Positions 4,018 through 9,686 of a stretch of 9,686 nucleotides of DNA are shown piece after piece (positions within the stretch are counted from its first letter, which is position 1; each line of letters begins with the position of its first letter). The stretch comes from Chitinivibrionales bacterium (lineage in GTDB: Bacteria; Fibrobacterota; Chitinivibrionia; Chitinivibrionales; FEN-1185). The stretch is from assembly GCA_028718065.1 (NCBI GenBank), contig JAQUMP010000092.1, positions 1 to 9,686 of the forward strand, written 5' to 3'. The notes below the pieces were generated by a model that searched no databases, was not told the DNA's origin, and saw only the letters and a program-made list of their open reading frames with translations. The translations under genes were made by a program, and so were the position numbers.

Positions 4018-6932
4018 TTTCAGTTTCTTTATCAAAGAGCGCCGAGTCCGGCTCGCTCTATTTTGACAAGGATTCTTATTATTCCAGTGATGAGAGAATG
4101 TCGCAATGGTATGGCAGGGGAGCCGCACATTTAGGTGTTTCCGGAGCGGTGAAGAAAGAGGAGTTTGATATAATCATTCATGGGTTTGATCTTGATAAAA
4201 AGCCGTTAGTGAACAACGTCGTGACTGAAGACAAAAAGAACGAAAAAGGCGAGGTCATCAAGGCCGGGCGATCAGGATATATTGACGTAACTTTCTCCGT
4301 ACCGAAGTCGGTTTCTTTGATGAGTTATGTTGATGATCGCATCGAGCAGGCGCATAATAAAGCTGTTGAACGGGCCATCAATGAAATTGAAAATAATTAC
4401 ACCTTTACGCGAAAAATGGTTGAAGGGGAATTGCACTCCGTTCAAGAAGATAATGTCGTGATTGCCAGAATAAATCATTATGAAAGTCGTGAGCTTGACC
4501 CGCAGCTGCACAGTCATTTAGTCTTGATGAATTTAACACAGGGCGATGATGGAAAATGGCGCAGCCGGGACAACGGCAAAGTGTATCAGAACCAGTTGTA
4601 TCTTGGCCAACTTTATCGCAACGAATTGAGCGCGGAGCTGCAAAAGATTGGTTATCAGGTTGAGGTTACGGACCGGGCCAAAGGACTATATGAGATCAAA
4701 GGAATCTCGCGGGAGATCGTGGAAGATTTTTCAACCCGGCGCAAGCAGATTAAAGCAGCGGAGAAGGATTTTAAAGATTATTCCTGTTCGGAGTCGAGAA
4801 AAAAAGAGTACGCCTGTTTATCATCCCGCAGACAGAAAACCGATTCGAAGATTGAGGAGATCCGGGAAAAAACGGACAATAAATTAACGAAAAATTACGG
4901 AAAAACGCTCGAGCAGTTGAAGGAAGAATCGCTAAGCCTCGAGCGACCCGCCGGGCCGGTGATTTCACAAGAGGAGGCGCTGAAAATCGCGCTCGAGGAG
5001 GTCACGGACAAACAGAGCGGGTTTCGGCGGGAAGAGGTTTTGACCCACGCCATGAAGGCTACGCTGGGGCAGTGCAAGGCGGACGAACTGTCCGGAGCAT
5101 TCGATAAAAACGAGGAGATTTGGACGCTGGGCGACAAGCCCAGGTTTGCGCTGCACTCAAAAAGCAGCGACCGGATTTACACGACCAAAGATATTCTTGA
5201 GACCGAAAAGAACATCATGGCATGGGCCAGGGATGGACGCGGCAAGTCGGAGATTGCCGTGCCAGGGGATTTGGTCAAATGCCACCTTGAAGCGATGCAA
5301 GAGGACAAAAAACTCACTAAGGGCCAACAGGAGGCCGTGGAGATGGTCTGCACGACCAAAGACCGGCTGTCCCTTGTGCAGGGCGACGCCGGGGCCGGAA
5401 AGAGCTATGCCTGCGATCATATCCGGCAGATCATGGCGAAGGAGAGCATTACGGTCCGAGGCTTTGCTCCGACCGGCAAGGCGGCGGATGAGTTATCCGG
5501 TGTTGGGATCGAGACCAGGACCGTGGACAGCTTTCTGGAGAGCGCAAAATTGGGCAGGACGGGAGTGGGGAAGCGGGAGGTCTGGCTGGTCGATGAGGCC
5601 GGGATGATTGGCAGCCGCAAACTTGAAAAGTTCCTGAAAGAAGCGGATAAATATGAGGCAAAAGTTGTGCTCATCGGCGACCGGAAGCAGTTTTTGAGCG
5701 TGGAGCAGGGAAAGATATTTGCCGATTTGCAGGAGCATGCCGGCGTGTCGAAGGCGGAACTCACGGAAGTCAAGCGGCAGGAAACGAAACACGCCAAAGA
5801 AATTGTGAAGGCCATCAAGGAGCGGGATTTTGACAAGGCCTTTTCCACGCTTGAAGGGCAAGGCGCATTCAAGGAGATCAAAAACCGGGAGGAGCGTAAT
5901 GGCCGGATCGTGGACGAGTACATGGCCGACCGGAAGAATGGCATATTCACGATTGTGCTCACCAGCACCAACGCGGACCGCAATGACATCAATCGGGAGA
6001 TCCGGGGACGCTTGACAAAAGAGGGGAGTGTCGAGTCGGGCCGGGGCTATCAGACTTTTCAGAAGGCGGACCTGAACGCCGTCAGCCGGAACTTTGCATC
6101 GTCGTACAAAGAGGGCCAGGTGGCGGTTTTCAAAAGCGACTGTCAAAATATCAAGCGCGGAACACAGGCGACGATTGTTGCGAAGGACCCGGAGAAAAAC
6201 ACTCTTTCCGTCAGATATTACGACAGGGAAGCGAAGAGCTATAAGGAGTCTGCGCTTGACTGCCTCAGACAGTCATCACCGATGCAGGTTTATGACGTGG
6301 TGGAAAAGAAATTTGGCGCCGGCGACAGGGTCATGTTTTTAAAGAACGACAAAAACGCCGGAGTCAAGAACGGCCAGACCGGAACAATTAAAAACATCGA
6401 TGAGCAGGGCAACGCGGTTATCGGCATCGGCGAGCAGAGAAAGAAAAATTACCGGGAAGTATTGCTTAACCTGAACAACAAAGGCAGTGAGAAATTTACG
6501 GCATACAATTACTGCGATCATGCCTACTGCATCACGAGCCACAAGAGCCAGGGCAGCACCTACGATAAATGTATTGCGGCGTATGACGTGTCCAACCATA
6601 GGACCAACTTCAACGAATTTTACGTTGCGGCAACCCGGCAGAAGCAGGACGTAACGATTTATACCAATGACAAGGAGCGCTTTAAGGAGCAGGCGGAGCT
6701 GGAACAGGAAAAGCCTTCGACGTTCGATGTGTATGATTTCAGCAAGTACGATGCAATCATGCGTCAGAACCGTGTGCAGCTCGAACCGGAAGAAAAAATA
6801 AGAGAAATACACCGCATAGAACAGGGCCTCGACGCATCGATGGAGCGGGGCGAAGAACCGGAGCAACCCAAAGAACCTCCGTTAAAACAAAAGGAGAATG
6901 TGCGTGAAATTGAGCATGAAATGGATTTATAA
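4014..6932 (+). CDS. traI: MobF conjugative relaxase-helicase (TraI/TrwC type)
   Basis: This 972-residue protein nicks oriT, stays attached to the 5' end of the transferred strand and unwinds it. The relaxase domain (1 to about 290) has tyrosines Y16, Y22 and Y23, the conserved WYGRGAAHLGVSG (32-44), a TFSVPKSVSLM strand, and the metal-binding histidines H155, H166 and H168 in HYESRELDPQLHSH, with the same 11/2 spacing as TraI. The helicase follows: Walker A GDAGAGKS (457-464, K463), DEAG (527-530), GDRKQ (555-559), SHKSQG (842-847) and YVAATR (870-875). The tail from about 900 is Glu-rich and has no motif. The length is close to TrwC (about 966) and far below F TraI, so the long F-type C-terminal part is absent. 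Its start overlaps the previous stop codon and no strong ribosome site is seen. The relaxase half is noticeably less GC-rich than the helicase half. Confidence 0.97.
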   Translation: MISVSLSKSAESGSLYFDKDSYYSSDERMSQWYGRGAAHLGVSGAVKKEEFDIIIHGFDLDKKPLVNNVVTEDKKNEKGEVIKAGRSGYIDVTFSVPKSVSLMSYVDDRIEQAHNKAVERAINEIENNYTFTRKMVEGELHSVQEDNVVIARINHYESRELDPQLHSHLVLMNLTQGDDGKWRSRDNGKVYQNQLYLGQLYRNELSAELQKIGYQVEVTDRAKGLYEIKGISREIVEDFSTRRKQIKAAEKDFKDYSCSESRKKEYACLSSRRQKTDSKIEEIREKTDNKLTKNYGKTLEQLKEESLSLERPAGPVISQEEALKIALEEVTDKQSGFRREEVLTHAMKATLGQCKADELSGAFDKNEEIWTLGDKPRFALHSKSSDRIYTTKDILETEKNIMAWARDGRGKSEIAVPGDLVKCHLEAMQEDKKLTKGQQEAVEMVCTTKDRLSLVQGDAGAGKSYACDHIRQIMAKESITVRGFAPTGKAADELSGVGIETRTVDSFLESAKLGRTGVGKREVWLVDEAGMIGSRKLEKFLKEADKYEAKVVLIGDRKQFLSVEQGKIFADLQEHAGVSKAELTEVKRQETKHAKEIVKAIKERDFDKAFSTLEGQGAFKEIKNREERNGRIVDEYMADRKNGIFTIVLTSTNADRNDINREIRGRLTKEGSVESGRGYQTFQKADLNAVSRNFASSYKEGQVAVFKSDCQNIKRGTQATIVAKDPEKNTLSVRYYDREAKSYKESALDCLRQSSPMQVYDVVEKKFGAGDRVMFLKNDKNAGVKNGQTGTIKNIDEQGNAVIGIGEQRKKNYREVLLNLNNKGSEKFTAYNYCDHAYCITSHKSQGSTYDKCIAAYDVSNHRTNFNEFYVAATRQKQDVTIYTNDKERFKEQAELEQEKPSTFDVYDFSKYDAIMRQNRVQLEPEEKIREIHRIEQGLDASMERGEEPEQPKEPPLKQKENVREIEHEMDL

Positions 6933-7566
6933 ACCGAACAAGGTTGTGGTAATCGGTTTTATTGTTGTGAGCCTTATGGTATGTTATGCCGCGCAGGCGT
7001 TGATTAAGCGGGAGTTTCTATCGAAGATTTCAGAGAGTATCGGCTATGACAAGCATAATCAAGCTTATTATAAGGGCCTTTTAGTTTCCGTGGCAAATGA
7101 TAATACCGGCGAAATAAACGCATTTGTCCTTAATCCCTTTGCAAACTGGCAACCGCTGTTGATATTATTTGCCGTCTTAATCGGCATAGGGGGAGGCCTC
7201 ATTTTTATCAAATCAAAGCAGATGCTGTTGGAGCGGGACAAAGCGGAGTCCGGCAGAAAAATAAAAGAGCTTGAAAGCACGATAGAGCGGAAGAAATCGG
7301 ATATTTACGAGTTAGAAACTAAAATGAAGAACGCGACGACCCTTGCTGATAACTTTAGAACGGAGCGTAATAAGTACCGGGAATCCTACGATGCAATAAG
7401 CAGTCAGAATGCCGCGCTTAAAAAGCAGTACGATGCGGCACTTCAAATGAAGGACCGGGAGCATGAAGCGGAAACCGGGAAAATGCAGCAATTTTTTGCA
7501 CGTGAATTGTTTAATGCAAAAAATCCGCCACCGAGTGGTGGTCCGACGGATGATAACTCAATTTAA
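6904..7566 (+). CDS. Two-pass membrane protein with cytoplasmic coiled coil, unknown function
   Basis: I do not recognise this gene. From GTG 6904 it encodes 220 residues. I chose that start because AAGGAG (6891-6896) lies seven bases upstream, whereas the in-frame ATG at 6898 is only one base from it. A basic N-terminus (KWIYKPNK) precedes transmembrane helix 1 (about 14-34). A roughly 48-residue segment follows, then helix 2 (about 84-102, starting PLLILFAVLIG). Residues 107-200 form a long charged, heptad-like helix. The tail is Pro/Gly-rich. The positive-inside rule puts both ends in the cytoplasm and the middle segment outside. The gene overlaps the relaxase end by 29 bases and precedes another coiled-coil gene. 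A scaffold linking relaxosome to membrane or coupling protein would fit, but that is inference from topology and neighbours. Confidence 0.78.
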   Translation: MKLSMKWIYKPNKVVVIGFIVVSLMVCYAAQALIKREFLSKISESIGYDKHNQAYYKGLLVSVANDNTGEINAFVLNPFANWQPLLILFAVLIGIGGGLIFIKSKQMLLERDKAESGRKIKELESTIERKKSDIYELETKMKNATTLADNFRTERNKYRESYDAISSQNAALKKQYDAALQMKDREHEAETGKMQQFFARELFNAKNPPPSGGPTDDNSI

Positions 7567-7589
7567 CCCATAAAAGAAGCGGGGAGTTT

Positions 7590-7883
7590 ATGGCGGCGCG
7601 GAAAACTATAGAGGAGCAGCTGGAGGCGATGAAACAGCGCCGGCTTGAAAAGATCAAACAAATACAGGTCAAAGACAAAGAAAAACTTAAAATCCTGAAC
7701 AAACGCCTGGCAAAGATCGAGGCTGAAAGAACCTCGGAGGCCGGCAAGGCGCTGAAAAAGCTCTATAAGGAACATGCCGGCTCTCTTGACATTAAAGATG
7801 TTATCGCTGTTTGTGAAAAACATTGGCCGGCCCCGAAGGAACAGAAAAACAGCCCCGCCCCGTCGACGGCGGCCGCCGCGTGA
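7590..7883 (+). CDS. Small charged coiled-coil protein, possible relaxosome accessory
   Basis: This 97-residue protein is mostly helical. Residues 5-48 are dense in Glu, Lys, Arg and Gln, with regularly spaced Leu/Ile, and read as a coiled coil. Residues 50-78 form a second, less charged segment (GSLDIKDVIAVCEKHW), and the end is a Pro/Ser/Ala tail. It superficially resembles the small basic coiled-coil proteins of transfer operons, such as the short TraD of Agrobacterium-type relaxosomes, but I cannot show homology. The ATG follows GGGGAG (7581-7586) with only three bases between, a rather tight spacing. The stop codon overlaps the next start as GTGA (7880-7883), so it appears cotranslated with the acyltransferase gene. 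Codon use looks coding throughout and I consider the gene real. Confidence 0.75.
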   Translation: MAARKTIEEQLEAMKQRRLEKIKQIQVKDKEKLKILNKRLAKIEAERTSEAGKALKKLYKEHAGSLDIKDVIAVCEKHWPAPKEQKNSPAPSTAAAA

Positions 7884-8539
7884 GATCGTTCGGCATTATT
7901 CTGCACAGAGCCGTATTCTCATTTTTCTATCTCTATTTCCGTTGGGCCTGCAGAGGGGTTGTCGCCGGGGAGGAGAATCTCGAAAAATGTTTACCAAAAG
8001 GATTTATTCTGGTCGCTAATCACGCGTCCTATTACGACGCCATGGTGCTATGGTCATATTTTTATTGGAAAAGGGAAATCAAGATTATATTTCTGGTGAA
8101 GGCCTGGCTTTTTTATCATCCGTTTTTCAGCGTTTTTGTTCGCGCGATGGATTCCATTCGGGTGAGTAATACAAAAGACCGGGTGGAGTGCGGCCGGGAA
8201 TATCGCTTTATGAAGGGAAGAAAATATATTTGCATCTTTCCGGAGGGTGGACGGAGCAGGGACGGATACTTACAGAGTTACAAAAACGGGGCGGGCAAGA
8301 TTGCGAGAATAATGGATTTACCGATCTTGCCGGTCGCTTTGGTGGGTTTTTTCAAGGCGTGGCCAAGGGGAGCAATGTTGCCGAATCCAACGAAATGCGA
8401 GCTGCGATTCCTGGCGCCCATATATCCGGAAGCGCCCGCCGAACGAATGGTATCAGCCGCTATGTCAGGCATAGGAAAACAATTACGGCCTGAGCAGGGG
8501 CTTAGTACCGGCCGGGCGGAAACAGATCATAGGGACTAA
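7880..8539 (+). CDS. plsC: PlsC-family lysophospholipid acyltransferase
   Basis: This protein has 219 residues and belongs to the 1-acyl-glycerol-3-phosphate acyltransferase family, which transfers a fatty acyl group to lysophosphatidic acid or a related acceptor at the inner membrane. The hallmarks are in order: catalytic NHASYYD (47-53, H48 and D53), the acceptor-binding FPEGGRSRDG (120-129), GAGKIA, and LPILPVALVG. A hydrophobic stretch near the N-terminus (about 11-28) could anchor it. I place the start at GTG 7880 because it forms a four-base GTGA overlap with the previous stop codon; the in-frame ATG 7823 would only translate the preceding gene in another frame. The size is normal for the family. 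Gly replaces the usual Thr in FPEGTRS. It sits between relaxosome and coupling-protein genes, an odd place for a phospholipid enzyme, so its true acceptor is open. Confidence 0.9.
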   Translation: MRSFGIILHRAVFSFFYLYFRWACRGVVAGEENLEKCLPKGFILVANHASYYDAMVLWSYFYWKREIKIIFLVKAWLFYHPFFSVFVRAMDSIRVSNTKDRVECGREYRFMKGRKYICIFPEGGRSRDGYLQSYKNGAGKIARIMDLPILPVALVGFFKAWPRGAMLPNPTKCELRFLAPIYPEAPAERMVSAAMSGIGKQLRPEQGLSTGRAETDHRD

Positions 8540-8545
8540 ATCATC

Positions 8546-9686
8546 ATGGACCCGAAAGTAAAGGCAAAAATCATTTTTGCCGTGGTATTATGGGTAATCG
8601 TGGTTCTGGTAAAATTCGGCCGCTTTGTAGAACTATTTGATGACTTGAAAACCGCCAAAGGCAAAAAATGGAAAGCGGTTCTATCTTTTATTGCTAAAAG
8701 CCCTTGGTTTTCGTTTGTGGTTTTTTCTTTTTTCATGCTTCTGTTTTTTGACCGGACAACCCGTTTCGTCGATCTTTGTTTGACAATGCCATTTTCCTAT
8801 CTTTTGCCTGTTGCCGGGTACGCAATTTTAAAAAAATTAGGCGGTCCGGCCGGGGGCGGCAAAGAGCATGTCCGAGGGTCGAGCGTCTCGGAAGAAACGG
8901 TCTTGGCAAGAGCGCTGGCAAAATATACGGATGATGGGTGCCTGCCGGTAACGGCGAAAATAAAAATCCCCGCCCATTATGAGACCACCCATTTTTTCAC
9001 CATCGGCAGGCCGGGATGCGGGAAGTCGCAACTGTTTTACCGGGTAATCCGGAAGGTCATTGATAGGGGAGAGAAGGCGATAATTTATGATTTCAAGGGC
9101 GACCTGGTCGCAAAGTTCTACAATCCGGACAGGGACATTTTATTTAACCCCTTTGACAAGCGCTGCGTGAACTGGAATATTTTTAACGAGATTGAATCCC
9201 AGCTCGATATCCGCAGCATTGCCAACTCGCTTATTCCCATAACGGGCAATGACCCGTACTGGAGTAATGCCGCGCGGGACGTTTTCGCGGGGATCCTCAC
9301 GGCCTGTTTTATGGCAGGGAGAAGGAGCAATGAGGAAGTCTTTCAATGCTGCACCATGCCGGCGCATGACCTTGCAGCATTCCTTTCAAAATATAAAGGC
9401 ACGGAAACCGCCATACGGCACCTTGCCCAGGACAAGGCGAGTCAGTCCATTCTTTCCGTCATGGGAAGCTCAACGCAGTGTTTTGAGTATCTTCGCAATG
9501 TCAACGGGGAGTTCTCCATCAAGAAATGGGTCTCCGATCCGCAGGACAGGAGAACCGTATTTTTGACCAATTACAGCGAGATTTCGGATACTATCAGACC
9601 GGTGCTGTCGTTGTTGATCGAGCTTGCGGGAAAGCGGGTGTTGTCCCTCGCCGACGACCGGCAGAGGCGCTTTTTCTTTTTTATCG
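8546..9686 (+). CDS. traD: TraD/TrwB-type coupling ATPase, 3' end missing
   Basis: This is the N-terminal 380 residues of a type IV coupling protein, the inner-membrane hexameric ATPase that brings the relaxosome to the secretion channel and pumps DNA. Transmembrane helices are likely at 9-24 and 54-68, with a third hydrophobic stretch at about 80-95. HVRGSSVSEETVLARAL (108-124) matches the ‘RG’ segment of TraD. Walker A is GRPGCGKS (154-161, K160), followed by IIYDFKGDLV, LFNPFDKRCVNWN, SLIPITGNDPYWSNAARDVF and FSIKKWV, all of which I recognise from TraD/TrwB. The window ends at RRFFFFI, just where the Walker B DELG should begin. The ATG comes six bases after the plsC stop, with AGGGA (8531-8535) ten bases upstream. 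No stop codon interrupts the frame up to the window edge. The family call is firm. Confidence 0.95.
   Translation, partial: MDPKVKAKIIFAVVLWVIVVLVKFGRFVELFDDLKTAKGKKWKAVLSFIAKSPWFSFVVFSFFMLLFFDRTTRFVDLCLTMPFSYLLPVAGYAILKKLGGPAGGGKEHVRGSSVSEETVLARALAKYTDDGCLPVTAKIKIPAHYETTHFFTIGRPGCGKSQLFYRVIRKVIDRGEKAIIYDFKGDLVAKFYNPDRDILFNPFDKRCVNWNIFNEIESQLDIRSIANSLIPITGNDPYWSNAARDVFAGILTACFMAGRRSNEEVFQCCTMPAHDLAAFLSKYKGTETAIRHLAQDKASQSILSVMGSSTQCFEYLRNVNGEFSIKKWVSDPQDRRTVFLTNYSEISDTIRPVLSLLIELAGKRVLSLADDRQRRFFFFI

Noticed and set aside
5417..6146. Long open frames (191 and 217 codons) on the - strand
   Set aside because: They lie fully opposite the GC-rich helicase part of the relaxase gene, whose motifs are unmistakable; such shadows are expected there.
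6898..6903. ATG 6898 as start of the membrane protein
   Set aside because: It is one base from AAGGAG, too close for initiation; GTG 6904 is seven bases away and in frame.
7823..7879. Upstream ATG start for the acyltransferase
   Set aside because: These 19 codons overlap the preceding gene and encode no family feature; the GTG at 7880 forms a precise GTGA overlap with the stop codon.

Overview
The window reads as the backbone of a conjugative plasmid, or an integrated relative, from a Gram-negative bacterium. Every recognisable gene lies on the + strand, and they fall into three modules: partition, replication and DNA processing for conjugation. The host is uncertain. The TraI/TrwC-type relaxase, the TraD/TrwB-type coupling protein and the iteron replicon all point to a proteobacterial-style plasmid. 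The mixed base composition and divergent sequences suggest an environmental lineage (Desulfobacterota-like is a guess) rather than a familiar enteric plasmid.

Positions 1-1122 hold the partition module: a ParA ATPase cut by the left edge, a small protein with a C-terminal ribbon-helix-helix (RHH) domain starting directly after its stop codon, and a short array of 10-bp repeats that could be the RHH binding site. Positions 1123-1767 contain no credible gene and look like the replication origin. They hold a long imperfect inverted repeat, ten directly repeated 17-bp iterons mostly on a 22-bp period, and an AT-rich stretch with TAAATA repeats on a 10-11 bp period that runs into the start of rep. 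The replication initiator follows (about 1789-3327), ending in a possible intrinsic terminator.

Positions 3328-3528 are a repeat-rich non-coding stretch that I read as a candidate oriT plus promoter/operator. It has two nested inverted repeats and, at their centre, a 12-base segment resembling the R388 (IncW) nic site as I remember it. It leads into an apparent transfer operon: an RHH accessory protein in the position of TrwA, a 972-residue MobF relaxase-helicase about the size of TrwC, a two-pass membrane protein with a long coiled coil, a 97-residue charged coiled-coil protein, a PlsC-family lysophospholipid acyltransferase, and a TraD/TrwB-type coupling ATPase cut by the right edge just before its Walker B aspartate. 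Overlapping stops and starts (ATGA at 4014, GTGA at 7880) and short gaps imply translational coupling.

The core is a known design. The less ordinary parts are the three genes inserted between relaxase and coupling protein, above all the PlsC acyltransferase, the layered repeats of the candidate oriT, and the two sets of helically phased AT-rich repeats flanking the origin. I found no rRNA, tRNA, CRISPR array, transposase or resistance gene.
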